The notes: a model not told the origin generated them from the letters alone. 64,000 bases of DNA from Streptomyces sedi (GCF_006335015.1 NZ_VDGT01000001.1:186001-250000), one strand, 5' to 3'. Numbered from the stretch's first letter, positions 1 through 8,991 are shown. Numbers and translations: made by a program.

Positions 1-2
1 AC

Positions 3-545
3 GGGCACGACTCGTGGAAGTTGGAGCGGGCGCAGCACTTCGAGGAGGCCGGACGGCCGGCGCGGGAGGCACTACGGCAGGGTGACTGGGCACGTTCGCT
101 GAGCCTGCTGGAGGAGAACCGCGAGTCGCTGGCCCGGTTCGCGGAGGAGGACCGCCGCAAGGAATCGTTCTTCCACCGGGTGCGGATTGTGGAGGAACCG
201 CTGACGCCCTATCTCCAGTGGGAGTTGCACTCCCTGCGGCTGGCCGCCGAGTACGGCGAGCGGGTGCGGGTGGTGCCGGTGGATCTGGTGCGCCGTTGGG
301 AGGCAGCCGGGCCGCTGCCGGAGCTGGTGGTGCTCGGCGGTCTCGCGGTCTACCAGGTGCGCTACACCCCGGAGGGGGTGCCCGACGGGGGGGTGCGGTT
401 CGACGATCCGGCGCTGGTGGCGTCGTGGGAGGGGTTCCTCGCCGGCCTGTACGGGCAGGGTGAGGAGTTGGGCGCCTACTTCACGCGCGCGGTCGCCCCG
501 CTGCCGCCGCCCGTGCTCGGAGGCTCGGGCCATCAGCCGTCCTGA
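3..545 (+). CDS. DUF6879 family protein (5' end outside window)
   Basis: The frame is open to the left edge, so the protein is incomplete at its N terminus; 180 residues are visible. The opening (WKLERAQHFEEAG, then REALRQGDWARSLSLLEE) and the later FHRVRIVEEPLTPYLQWELHSL resemble DUF6879, a family of small cytoplasmic actinomycete proteins of unknown function that often lie near helix-turn-helix regulators. A TTG at 21 could be taken for a start, but the conserved residues continue upstream of it, so I treat the gene as truncated. The end overlaps the next gene by 86 bases in another frame, which suggests translational coupling to the STAND ATPase. Confidence 0.7.
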   Translation, partial: GHDSWKLERAQHFEEAGRPAREALRQGDWARSLSLLEENRESLARFAEEDRRKESFFHRVRIVEEPLTPYLQWELHSLRLAAEYGERVRVVPVDLVRRWEAAGPLPELVVLGGLAVYQVRYTPEGVPDGGVRFDDPALVASWEGFLAGLYGQGEELGAYFTRAVAPLPPPVLGGSGHQPS

Positions 546-2973
546 GGACGCCGAGTCGGGCGGGACACACTCCGAACTCTCCGGCATCTCGCGCGACGTA
601 GTGCAGGCGGGAGCCGTCAGCGGCGGGGTGCACTTCCACTCCGCACCGGGGCCGACCGGGACCGGTGGTGGCCCGGTACCACGTCAACTCCCCGGCGGCA
701 TACCGCACTTCGTCAACCGGGACCGGGAGCTGGCACGGCTGGACGCGATGCTGGTAGAGGAGGGCGGTCCGCCGTTCGCCGTCCCCGTCTGTCTGATCAC
801 CGGCACGGCCGGCGGCGGCAAGACCTCCCTGGCGCTGCGGTGGGCGCGGCAGGTGCGGGAGCGCTTCCCCGACGGGCAGTTGCACATCAATCTGCGCGGC
901 TACGACCCGGGCGAGCCGGTGTCCGCCGCCGAGGCGCTGCACCGCTTTCTGGGCGCGCTCGGGGTGCGGCCGGAGAACGTGCCGGCCGCCCCGGACGCCG
1001 CCGCCGCGCTCTACCGTTCGTTGCTCGCCGGCCGGCGGATGCTGGTGCTGCTGGACAACGCGGCGACGGCCGCGCAGGTGCGCCCGCTGCTGCCCGGAAC
1101 AGCGAGCTGTCTGACGTTGGTCACCAGCCGGAGCCGGCTGCCAGGGTTGGCGATCCGGGACGGCGCCCGGCGGATCACGCTCGGCACGTTGCCGGAGGCC
1201 GAGGCGGTCACGCTGCTGCGGTCGGTGACGGCCGAGACGCGAACGGGGGACGCGCCGGAGGAGTGGGCGGAGTTGGCGCGGCTGTGCGCGGGATTGCCGT
1301 TGGCGCTGCGGATCGCCGCCGAACGCGCGGCGGGGCGCCCGCATCTGGCGCTGGGGGAGCTGATCGACGAACTCCGCGACGAGTCGGCGCTGTGGGACGC
1401 GTTGAGCACCGGGGAGGACGAGGAGGCGGAGGCGGTGCGGACCGTCTTCGCCTGGTCCTTCCGCGCGCTGCCCGCGGAGGCGGCCCGGATGTTCCGGCTG
1501 CTGGGCCTGCATCCGGGCCCCGACTTCGCGCCGGGCGCCGCCGCCGCGCTGGCCGGTGTGGGGCGGGCACGCGCCAGGCAGCTGCTCGATGTGCTGGTGG
1601 GCGCGCACCTGTTGGAGCAGTCGGCGCCCGACCGGTACGCGTTCCACGACCTGTTGCGGGCCTACGCCTTCGACCAGGCGCGGCGCGACGAGCCGGAGGA
1701 GGGGCGGCGCGCGGCGCTGCGCCGTCTGCTGGAGTGGTATCTGGGAATGGCGGTGGCCGCCGCCGCGTGGCTGAGCCCCACCGAGGAGTGGTCGGTACCG
1801 GAGGCAGGGGATCCAGGGGTGGCGGCGGCTCTGGTCGAGGCGCGCTTTCCGGGGTTCGACGCGGCGATGGACTTCGCGGAGCGCGAGTTCGCGAACCTGG
1901 TGGCCGCGGTACCGCTGGCGGCCCGGCTGGCACTGCCGAAGCTGGGGTGGCGGTTGGCCGCCGTGCTGTGGGATGCCCAACCGCCTTCGACCGGAGCGTT
2001 GTTGTGGCCGCCCGCCGGACGTGTCGGGCGGGAGATGGCGGAGGCGGCCGGCGACGCGGTGGGGCAGGCAGTCCTGCTGACCAGTCTGGGGATGGCACTG
2101 GTCCGGGCCAACGAGCTGACGGACGCGGTCCTCCACTACCGGAACGCGCTGGACCAGTGGCGGGGCGTGGGTGACCGGGCCGGGGTGGCGGATGTGCTCA
2201 GCCTGCTGGGGCTGGTGCATATGCGTCGGCGAGAGCTGGGGCAGGCGGTGGCGTGCTTCGACGAGGCGCATGCCACGTTCCGCGCTGTGGGCCCGCCGCA
2301 CCGGGCGGCGACGGTGCTCGCCAACCTGGCGACGGCACGGCTGCGCGCCGGTGAGTCGGCGGCGGCGGGCGCGGGTGCGGAACGTGCACTGGCCGAGCAC
2401 CGGGAGTTGGGCGACCGACGCGGTGAGGGGAACGCCTGGAGCCTGATGAGTGAGGTGCTGCGGGAGCGCGGGGAGTTCGAGGCGGCGCGGGACGCCGCGC
2501 GGCGGGCGGTGGGCATCGCGTGGGAGCTGCGCAACCGGCGGTTGGAGGGCTACTGGCTACTGGCTCTGGGCGCCGCCCAGTTGGCTCTGGACGACCCTGC
2601 CGAGGCACTGGTCTCTTACCAGCGTGCCGCTGCCCTCCAACGGCGGCACGCGGATCGGGGCAGGGAGGCGTTGGCCTGGCAAGGGGCCGGGGTGGCCTAT
2701 CGGCGGCTCGGCCGGGCGGCGGAGGGCGTGGACTTTCTGCGGCGGGCCGTCGCCGCGCAGCGCGCGGTGGGCGATGACTGGCACGCGGCGCTCGCGCTGG
2801 CCGACCTGGCAGACGCGCTGGCCGACGACGATGCGCCGACGGCGGCCGGGCATCGGGCGGCGGCCGTGCGTCTGCTGGGCGGCGCCGACGATCCGCGGGC
2901 CGTGGCCGTGCGGGAGCGGCTGCGGGGGGCGGAGGCCCGGAGTGACCGGGGTGGCCGGAGCGGCGGGCCATAA
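460..2973 (+). CDS. NB-ARC/TPR STAND ATPase
   Basis: STAND-class ATPases act as signal-gated switches. About 837 residues. The N terminus holds a short SGISRDVVQAGAVSGGVHFH motif, common at the start of Streptomyces STAND proteins. The NB-ARC domain follows: Walker A GTAGGGKT at residues 115-122, Walker B-like RRMLVLLDNA, a sensor stretch LTLVTSRSRL and the GLPLALR motif. Residues about 530-800 are Ala/Leu-rich TPR repeats. There is no SARP DNA-binding domain, unlike AfsR. The start is uncertain: GTG 460 is the first possible start and GTG 601 the next clear one, but 601 would cut the conserved motif. The trigger and output are unknown; the overlapping DUF6879 gene may be a partner (inference). 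Confidence 0.8.
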   Translation: MRSWAPTSRARSPRCRRPCSEARAISRPEDAESGGTHSELSGISRDVVQAGAVSGGVHFHSAPGPTGTGGGPVPRQLPGGIPHFVNRDRELARLDAMLVEEGGPPFAVPVCLITGTAGGGKTSLALRWARQVRERFPDGQLHINLRGYDPGEPVSAAEALHRFLGALGVRPENVPAAPDAAAALYRSLLAGRRMLVLLDNAATAAQVRPLLPGTASCLTLVTSRSRLPGLAIRDGARRITLGTLPEAEAVTLLRSVTAETRTGDAPEEWAELARLCAGLPLALRIAAERAAGRPHLALGELIDELRDESALWDALSTGEDEEAEAVRTVFAWSFRALPAEAARMFRLLGLHPGPDFAPGAAAALAGVGRARARQLLDVLVGAHLLEQSAPDRYAFHDLLRAYAFDQARRDEPEEGRRAALRRLLEWYLGMAVAAAAWLSPTEEWSVPEAGDPGVAAALVEARFPGFDAAMDFAEREFANLVAAVPLAARLALPKLGWRLAAVLWDAQPPSTGALLWPPAGRVGREMAEAAGDAVGQAVLLTSLGMALVRANELTDAVLHYRNALDQWRGVGDRAGVADVLSLLGLVHMRRRELGQAVACFDEAHATFRAVGPPHRAATVLANLATARLRAGESAAAGAGAERALAEHRELGDRRGEGNAWSLMSEVLRERGEFEAARDAARRAVGIAWELRNRRLEGYWLLALGAAQLALDDPAEALVSYQRAAALQRRHADRGREALAWQGAGVAYRRLGRAAEGVDFLRRAVAAQRAVGDDWHAALALADLADALADDDAPTAAGHRAAAVRLLGGADDPRAVAVRERLRGAEARSDRGGRSGGP

Positions 2974-3010
2974 CGGTGGTTTTACGTGTCGTGGGTCAGG
3001 GTTCGGCCCC

Positions 3011-3757
3011 ATGGAGCCGCGTGTCATAGCCGAGGGGGTCGCCGGTGAGGTGGCCCGGGTGCTCATCGTCGAGGATGAGCCGAACATTCTGGAACTGCTC
3101 ACCGCCTCGCTGGAGTTGAGTGGGTTCGACACCCGGGGGGCGCCGGACGCGCGGGGTGCGGTGGTCGCGGTGGGGGCGTTCGCGCCGGACATCGCCGTGG
3201 TGGACGTGACGCTGCCGGACCGCAGTGGGCTGGAGCTGGTGGGGGATCTGCGGGGGGTGCGGCCGGGGCTGCCGGTGTTGTTCCTGACGGCGAGGGACAC
3301 GGTGGACGACCGGCTGGCCGGGTTCCGGGCGGGGGCGGACGACTACGTGACGAAGCCATTTAGCCTGGAGGAGGTCGTCTTCCGGCTGCGCGCGATCCTG
3401 CGGCGTTCGGGCGGCGACGGGGAGGAGGACGCCGGGGGCGCGGAGCCGTTGCGTTACGCGGATCTGGAGCTGGACGAGGACGCGCACGCGGTGCGCCGGG
3501 GCGGGCGGGCGGTGCGGTTGTCGCCGACCGAGTTCTCGTTGCTGCGTTACCTGTTGCTGAACTCCGGCCGGGTGGTCAGCAAGTCCCAGATCCTGGAGCG
3601 GGTCTGGGGCGGGCAGACCTGCGACACCCGGGTGGTGGAGACCTACGTCAGCTATCTGCGGCGCAAGGTGCACGCCGCGTCGCCGGGGCCGGCGTTGATC
3701 GAGACGGTGCGGGGGGTCGGCTACAGTCTGCGGCTCGCGGAGGAGGAACGGCGGTGA
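3011..3757 (+). CDS. OmpR-family response regulator
   Basis: DNA-binding response regulator of 248 residues. The receiver domain has the acidic pair in VEDEPN near residue 20, phospho-acceptor Asp65 in VVDVTLPD, and Lys115 in VTKPF. The C-terminal winged helix includes RLSPTEFSLLRYLLLNSGRVVSK and ends VETVRGVGYSLR, typical of Trans_reg_C. ATG 3011 gives the usual domain length with a short N-terminal extension. The stop codon overlaps the GTG of the sensor kinase (GTGA), so the two are cotranscribed and probably translationally coupled. It resembles actinobacterial TcrA/TrcR-type regulators. Its targets may include the convergent polyphosphate/CotH operon; that is inference from position only. 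Confidence 0.92.
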   Translation: MEPRVIAEGVAGEVARVLIVEDEPNILELLTASLELSGFDTRGAPDARGAVVAVGAFAPDIAVVDVTLPDRSGLELVGDLRGVRPGLPVLFLTARDTVDDRLAGFRAGADDYVTKPFSLEEVVFRLRAILRRSGGDGEEDAGGAEPLRYADLELDEDAHAVRRGGRAVRLSPTEFSLLRYLLLNSGRVVSKSQILERVWGGQTCDTRVVETYVSYLRRKVHAASPGPALIETVRGVGYSLRLAEEERR

Positions 3758-5472
3758 AGGCGGCCGGTGCGCGGCGGTGGCGGCTGTGGCCGCGGAGCCT
3801 GGGCGGGCGGCTGACGGCGGCGCTGCTCTGTCTGACGGCGGTCGGTCTCGTCGCGTTCGGCGCGGCGGGGACCACGCTGTTGCGGCACTCGATGATCGAC
3901 GAAGTGGACAAGCGGCTGGTCAGCCTGCGTCCCGCGGACAGCCACCCCGTCGAACTGCCCGCCCCGACCGATCCGTTGCACCCGGGAGACCAGTTGGAAC
4001 CGGGAGACCTGTCGGATTCGTCAGGTGACCAGTCGGACCACTCGGACGACCAGCCGGACCCCTCGGGTGACCAGTCGGAGCACCCGGACTACCAGCCGGC
4101 CCCTTCGGGTGACCAGTCAGCACCTTCGGGTGACCAGTCGGTGCCTTCGGGTGACCAGTGGGATCTGGGTGATCCGTCGCGTCCGGCCGCGCCGGGTGCG
4201 GTGCCGGAGGGGCGGGGGGTGCCGCCGTTCCCGACGGATTTGCGGAGCCTGGAGGTGGACGCCTCGGGCAAGGTGCGGAGCGTCGTCGGGATCACCAGGG
4301 ACGACCAGACGTTGCCGGATCTCTCGGGCTGGAACGTGGAGGAGCTGCTCGCCGAGCGGGACAAGCCGTTCACCGTGCCCAGCACGGGAGGCGACGGCTC
4401 GTGGCGGGTGCTGTCGTTGCCACGGGAGGAGGGGGGCGTGCGGATCACCGCCCAGTCGCTGGACGAGGTGGACGACACCCTCGGCCGGCTGGTGATCATC
4501 GAGACGGTGGTGGGGTTGGCGCTGCTGGTGGTGCTGGGCGCGGGGGCGGTGGCGACCGTGCGGCTCCAGCTGCGGCCGTTGCGGGAGATCGAGAGGACGG
4601 CGGCGGCCATCGCCGGCGGGGATCTCGACCGCCGGGTGCCGGCCCAGGACCCGGCGACCGAGCCGGGTCGGCTGGGCGCGGCGCTCAACACGATGCTCGG
4701 CGAGCTGGCGAAGGCCATGCGGGAGCGCGACCGCTCCGCCGAGACGACGAAGCGGTTCGTGGCGGACGCCTCCCACGAGCTGCGCACGCCGCTCTCCTCG
4801 ATCGTCGGGTTCGCGGCGCTCTACCGGCAGGGGCGCGACCAGGGCGTGGTCGCGGACGATCCACGCACGGAGCGCTGGATGTCGCGCATCGAGGAGGAGG
4901 CCCAACGGATGGGGGCCATGGTGGACAACCTGCTGGTTCTCTCCCGCTTCGATGAGACGCCCCATCTCCAGCCGGCCGACGTGGAGTTGGGGGGCATCGC
5001 GGAACGGGTGACGCAGGCGGCGCGGGTGCGGGCGCCGAAGACGCCGATCGCGCTCGACGTGCCGGAGCCGGTGTTGGCGGTGGCCGACGGGGAACGGGTG
5101 CGCCAGGTGCTGGAGAACCTGGTGGGCAACGCGCTGCACCACCCCCCGCCCGGCACCCCGGTGTCGGTCGCCGTGCGGCGCGCGCCCCGGGCGCCGGCGC
5201 CGGGGGCGGCGGCGGTGGGCGCGCTGCCGGCCGGGGTCAGCGAGGTGGCGCTGCTCACCGTCCGGGACGAGGGGCCGGGCATCGCGGCGGAGGAACTGCC
5301 CCGGCTCTTTGACCGGTTCTACCGCGCCCCTGGCGCGCCGGGCGGTCGCGGCGGCGCCGGTCTCGGGCTGGCCATCAGCGCGGCGTTCGTCGCGGCGCAC
5401 GAGGGGCGGCTGTCGGTGACCTCGGCCGAGGGGCGCGGCACCGAGTTCACGGTGGTGCTGCCCCTCGGCTGA
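3754..5472 (+). CDS. Sensor histidine kinase with repetitive extracytoplasmic domain
   Basis: Membrane sensor kinase of 572 residues. TM1 lies near residues 20-42 and TM2 near 247-270, followed by HAMP, a HisKA domain with His341 in ASHELRTPLSS, an N box (ENLVGNALHHP), and G boxes DEGPGIA and GGAGLGLAI. The segment between the membrane helices carries a degenerate repeat at residues about 80-135, with five copies of SGDQ in an Asp/Ser/Pro/Gln-rich context. This highly acidic stretch is not part of the usual sensor fold and could bind cations or cationic ligands (inference). It starts with GTG inside the stop of the response regulator gene and autophosphorylates to serve that regulator (family knowledge). 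Confidence 0.92.
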   Translation: MKAAGARRWRLWPRSLGGRLTAALLCLTAVGLVAFGAAGTTLLRHSMIDEVDKRLVSLRPADSHPVELPAPTDPLHPGDQLEPGDLSDSSGDQSDHSDDQPDPSGDQSEHPDYQPAPSGDQSAPSGDQSVPSGDQWDLGDPSRPAAPGAVPEGRGVPPFPTDLRSLEVDASGKVRSVVGITRDDQTLPDLSGWNVEELLAERDKPFTVPSTGGDGSWRVLSLPREEGGVRITAQSLDEVDDTLGRLVIIETVVGLALLVVLGAGAVATVRLQLRPLREIERTAAAIAGGDLDRRVPAQDPATEPGRLGAALNTMLGELAKAMRERDRSAETTKRFVADASHELRTPLSSIVGFAALYRQGRDQGVVADDPRTERWMSRIEEEAQRMGAMVDNLLVLSRFDETPHLQPADVELGGIAERVTQAARVRAPKTPIALDVPEPVLAVADGERVRQVLENLVGNALHHPPPGTPVSVAVRRAPRAPAPGAAAVGALPAGVSEVALLTVRDEGPGIAAEELPRLFDRFYRAPGAPGGRGGAGLGLAISAAFVAAHEGRLSVTSAEGRGTEFTVVLPLG

Positions 5473-5531
5473 GGCCGGGGCTGAGGCCGGGGCCAGGGCC
5501 GAGGCCAGGGCCAGGGCTGAGGCCGAGGCGA
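5473..5531. repeat. Low-complexity tandem repeat GAGGCCGGGGCT-like
   Basis: Directly after the kinase stop codon there are about five imperfect copies of a 6-12 base unit built from GAGGCC, GGGGCT and CAGGGC. It separates two convergent operons. No clear hairpin with a T tract is visible; it is probably slippage-generated spacer. Confidence 0.6.
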
Positions 5532-5574
5532 CCGGGATCGGCCCAGCGACGGGACGGCTCCCGGCCGGACCGTC

Positions 5575-7386
5575 TCACTCCGGCGGGGCCGCTCCCTCGG
5601 GGAGGCCGCCGGTCTCCTCCGGCGGGGCCGGGCCCCGGCCGCCGCCCGAGCCGAGCGGGGTGTCGTCCGGGTCCTCCGGCGTCTGGGCCAGCAGTCCGGT
5701 CAACTCGTCCGCCGCGCGGGCGGCTTCGTCATCCCCCGCGCGTTCGGCGCGGGCGGCAAGGGAGTCGAGGAGATCCCGCACGGAGTCGACGCCGCCTGCG
5801 TCGCCCACATAGCGCTCGCGCAGCTCCGCGTAGGCGTTCTCGTACAGTTCGTCGAACGCGTCGTCGGCGAGGAAACGGTTCACCAGCGCCCCGCTGCCGA
5901 CGCCTTCCATCCGCATCATCCCGCCGGCCCCGTCGTCCTCCTCGTCGGTCTCGGCTGGCGAGCGCGCTCCGTCCGGGAGTTGGCCCTCGTCGGTGAACGC
6001 GCCCCCGTCCGGGAGGCCGCCGCCGTCCGGGGAACCGCCGCCGTCCGGGAGCGGGCCGTCGCCCGGGGGACCGCCGCCTTCGGGGAGCGTGCCGTCGCCC
6101 GGAAGTTCGGCCTCCCCGGGAAGTTCGATGCCCTCGGTGACCCGGCCGTCTCCCATGCCCGCGAAGGCGAGGTTGAGGTCCCAGGAGAGCACGGTGAACC
6201 GTTCCTCCTCGATGTCGTACCAGAGGTAGTAGTTGTTCCCCGGACCGTTCATACCGTCGAAGTTGGCGAACAGCGCCTGGGTCGCGAGATAGCGGGCGAA
6301 CGAGTCGATGTCCACGAACTCGCCCAGCCGCTCGGCGAACTCCTCGTCGTCCGCCTCGTCGACAAAGCGCAGCAGCCGCATGACCGGTGTCAGGTCATGG
6401 CTGCCGAGGCCGTTGATCTGGCGGAAGGACTCCTCGTAGTCGGTGGGGTCGTCGCCGAGGTAGTCGAACGAACCGCCGGCGCGCGCCTTGTAGAGCACGC
6501 CGTCCCCCGGCGCGCCCTCGCCGAGCCCGCCCTCGCCCAACTCCGTCGCCCACGGGCCGTCCGGGGACTCCAGCAGCAGCCGGGGCGCGGAGTCGCCGCC
6601 GTTGACCGAGACGGAGGCGAAGGTGAAGCGCTGCGTGGGCTGGCCGTCGTCCGCCGTCAGCGAGAGCGCCAGCGCCTCGTTGAGCGCCGTCCCCGAGGTC
6701 ATGGTGCCGGGGCGCAGGGCGATCTCCGTGCGCCCCTGGTAGGCGCGGCCCGCCTGGAACTCGTCGAAGCTGATCAGCCAGGGCAACGTCTCGGGGTGGT
6801 CCTCCGACAGCGCGGCGTCCCTCTCCGGTTCCTCCGCGCCCGCCAACTCGCCACGCTGGGCGGGACGGGCGCCGTCCGGAAGCCCGCCGTCCGGAAGCTC
6901 GCCGTCGTCCTCGACCGGCACCCCGGGTTCGCCGCCGAAGCCGTCGCCGCGCAGTTCCATCAGCGTGGAGTTGCCCTTGAGCCGCAGCGCCACGTCGTTG
7001 ATCGTCGTGCCGTCGATGACGATGTCCGCCCTGATGTACTGCTTCTCGCCCTCCTCGCGGAAGACGCGCAACATGTCGGCATACTCGTCCTCGTTGAACG
7101 TGACCTGGATGTCGTGTTCCCCGTCGTCGAAGAGGTCGCCCTCGCCCTCGATGTCGTGGATGACGGTCTCCTCGGCGACCAGCTCCGAGCTGACGTAGGG
7201 GCGCACCCGTTCCGCGCCGACCAGCAGCGACAGGACCAGCACCGTGGCGCAGAGCGCGCCGAGCGTCGGCCAGTGGCGGCGCAGCCGCACCGGCAGCCGG
7301 TGCCGCAGCCGACGGCGGGGGCGGGCGCTGGGACCTGGACCGGGAGCGGAACCGGGGTGCTTAACGGCCTTCGCGGGCACGGTCAC
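5575..7386 (-). CDS. CotH-family kinase-like protein, membrane anchored
   Basis: CotH proteins have an atypical protein-kinase fold; Bacillus CotH phosphorylates spore-coat proteins. This one has 603 residues. A basic N terminus is followed by one membrane helix at about 42-62, so the bulk is probably outside the membrane. CotH features: VALRLKGNSTL near 140, LISFDEF, LNEALALSL, VLYKARAGGSFDY, FANFDGMNGPGNNYYLWYD (about 375-392) and LSWDLNLAF (about 398-407), the last two forming the active-site region. Two Gly/Pro/Asp-rich low-complexity inserts (PDGG-type repeats) interrupt the fold. Its ATG overlaps the stop of the DUF4956 gene by four bases. The VTC-DUF4956-CotH order recurs in bacteria, but the joint role is not established. 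Confidence 0.88.
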   Translation of the reverse strand: MTVPAKAVKHPGSAPGPGPSARPRRRLRHRLPVRLRRHWPTLGALCATVLVLSLLVGAERVRPYVSSELVAEETVIHDIEGEGDLFDDGEHDIQVTFNEDEYADMLRVFREEGEKQYIRADIVIDGTTINDVALRLKGNSTLMELRGDGFGGEPGVPVEDDGELPDGGLPDGARPAQRGELAGAEEPERDAALSEDHPETLPWLISFDEFQAGRAYQGRTEIALRPGTMTSGTALNEALALSLTADDGQPTQRFTFASVSVNGGDSAPRLLLESPDGPWATELGEGGLGEGAPGDGVLYKARAGGSFDYLGDDPTDYEESFRQINGLGSHDLTPVMRLLRFVDEADDEEFAERLGEFVDIDSFARYLATQALFANFDGMNGPGNNYYLWYDIEEERFTVLSWDLNLAFAGMGDGRVTEGIELPGEAELPGDGTLPEGGGPPGDGPLPDGGGSPDGGGLPDGGAFTDEGQLPDGARSPAETDEEDDGAGGMMRMEGVGSGALVNRFLADDAFDELYENAYAELRERYVGDAGGVDSVRDLLDSLAARAERAGDDEAARAADELTGLLAQTPEDPDDTPLGSGGGRGPAPPEETGGLPEGAAPPE

Positions 7387-8069
7387 AGGTCCGTCTGGTC
7401 GTAACCGGTCAACACGGCGGCCTTCTGGCCGGCCGTCGACTCCCGCAGGGAGCTGACCAGTTGACCAGGGGTAACGTCCTTCTTCAACCGCGCGGTATAG
7501 GCCAGTTCCAGCAGCGCGCCGCCGCGCACGGACTCCGTGCTGATCAGCTCGTGTTCGTCGGTCAGGCGCAGCAGCACGTCCTCCACGGTCGGGCCGTGGT
7601 CCTCGCCGTCGGCCGGGACCTGCACCTTGACCAGTTGACGCTTGACCTCCAGAGCAAACCAGTTGAACCGGTGCATCAACAGGATGACCAGGCAGATCAG
7701 CAGCGTCGCGATAGCGGCCAGCGCGTAGAAACGGGTGCCGCAGGCCATGCCGACGGCCATCACCAGGAAGATGAAACCGACGTCCCTGGTCTCCTTGATC
7801 GCGTTGCGGAACCTGACCACCGAGAGCGCTCCGACGAGCGCGAAGGCGCGGGCGATGTTGGAGCCGACCACCAGCATGATCAACGCGATCAGCATCCCCA
7901 GGATGATCAGCGTGTGCACATAGCTCTGGCTGTAGGAGATGTTGCGGTGGGTGGCGCGGTAGGTCCAGGCGACGACCACGCTGGCCACGAAGGCGAGGGA
8001 GAGCGCGAGCGTCACGTCCAGCACGCTGAACGTGCCGGACAGGTCGGTGAGACCGAAGTCGAGATCCAT
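7383..8069 (-). CDS. DUF4956 integral membrane protein
   Basis: 228 residues with four or so membrane helices in the first 135 (around 16-37, 50-70, 95-115 and 117-136) and a cytoplasmic C-terminal domain of about 90 residues. The segment AFALVGALSVVRFRNAIKET between helices is the signature of DUF4956 and is strongly conserved in the family. Function is unknown; members usually sit with VTC-type polyphosphate polymerases and CotH kinases, as here. It lies between the two in one operon, 34 bases after the VTC gene and overlapping CotH by four bases. A role as channel or membrane partner for polyphosphate is inference. Confidence 0.88.
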   Translation of the reverse strand: MDLDFGLTDLSGTFSVLDVTLALSLAFVASVVVAWTYRATHRNISYSQSYVHTLIILGMLIALIMLVVGSNIARAFALVGALSVVRFRNAIKETRDVGFIFLVMAVGMACGTRFYALAAIATLLICLVILLMHRFNWFALEVKRQLVKVQVPADGEDHGPTVEDVLLRLTDEHELISTESVRGGALLELAYTARLKKDVTPGQLVSSLRESTAGQKAAVLTGYDQTDL

Positions 8070-8103
8070 GGGGCTCCTCGATCGAAGAAACGGCTTGCGG
8101 GGT

Positions 8104-8991
8104 TCAGGCGGGCTGCCGCTCGACGGCGGTGCCGGGGCCGCCCGGAGCGGCGAGGGGCGTGTCCTCGGTCTCCGGCACGTGGAAGACGGAACGCGGCGCG
8201 CGGCCGAACGCCTCGACGCTCTGGCAGTACTTGGAGATGCGCCGCACCTGGAGCCCGTGGCGGGCGGCGAGGTCGGTGATCCAGTAGGGCGCCCGCTCGT
8301 TGGCCTTGACCTCCATCACCACCAGGTGCGGGCTGATGATCGAACGGTTCTGCGCCTCGGCACACAGGTCCAGGTCGTGGTCACGCCCACGGACCCGGTG
8401 GTCGAAGGTGACGCGCAGCCCCAGGTCCGAGTCGACCCCCACGTAGGGCTCGCGCCGGTAGCCGGTGATGGCGGTGGGCCGCAGGTCGAGCCGGGTGACC
8501 AGTTCGAGCACCTCGTCAACGAACGCCCGGTCCGCGTCGGCGCGGCCGGAGTCGGCACGGCCGGAGTCGGCACGGTCCGCGCCGGCACGGTCGGCGTCGG
8601 GCGGGACGATCGGCCGTCGACCGTCGCAGAGTTCCCTGGCCGCCGCGTAGGGGAGCAGCACGCGGCGCTTCTGGGTGACGCGGTTCACCCGTTGCTTGAT
8701 CTCCAACGAGACCGGCAGGTCGTCCGGTGCCGCACCCGGCTCGCCGTAGCGGCGGATGCGGAGCTTGCGCCGGAAGCGCAGCCCCTCGATCTTCTCCCAG
8801 TAGAAGCGGAGCCCGGTCGTGTCGTAGTAGAGGCTCCACACCCCGTAACCGTTGGGCCCTGCGTTGCCGTCCTGGCGCATCCTCGCGGCCACCTCGCGAC
8901 GGATCTCCGCCACCCCGGCGGCCGGCACCAGGTACTTCAGCTCGTAGCGATTGAAGGCGTGCGGCGCGTGGGCGGGTGCCGTCGTTGCCAT
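8104..8991 (-). CDS. VTC-domain polyphosphate polymerase
   Basis: VTC-domain proteins use a triphosphate-tunnel fold; yeast Vtc4 makes polyphosphate from ATP. Here the domain fills most of 295 residues. Tunnel-type basic and acidic strands are visible: FNRYELKYLVP at residues 13-23, SLYYDT, FRRKLRIRRYG, SLEIKQRVN, ITGYRREPYVG and VVMEVKANERAPYWI. A tandem RADSG/RADAD repeat (about residues 135-155) sits in a loop and is likely variable between strains. First gene of the operon with DUF4956 and CotH. The start ATG has a purine-rich stretch (GAGAGGAG) just upstream. Confidence 0.9.
   Translation of the reverse strand: MATTAPAHAPHAFNRYELKYLVPAAGVAEIRREVAARMRQDGNAGPNGYGVWSLYYDTTGLRFYWEKIEGLRFRRKLRIRRYGEPGAAPDDLPVSLEIKQRVNRVTQKRRVLLPYAAARELCDGRRPIVPPDADRAGADRADSGRADSGRADADRAFVDEVLELVTRLDLRPTAITGYRREPYVGVDSDLGLRVTFDHRVRGRDHDLDLCAEAQNRSIISPHLVVMEVKANERAPYWITDLAARHGLQVRRISKYCQSVEAFGRAPRSVFHVPETEDTPLAAPGGPGTAVERQPA

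Noticed and set aside
481..2400. Very long reading frames on the opposite strand of the STAND gene and of other genes
   Set aside because: Their translations are Arg/Pro/Gln-rich without domain motifs; they mirror the GC-rich codon use of the real genes.
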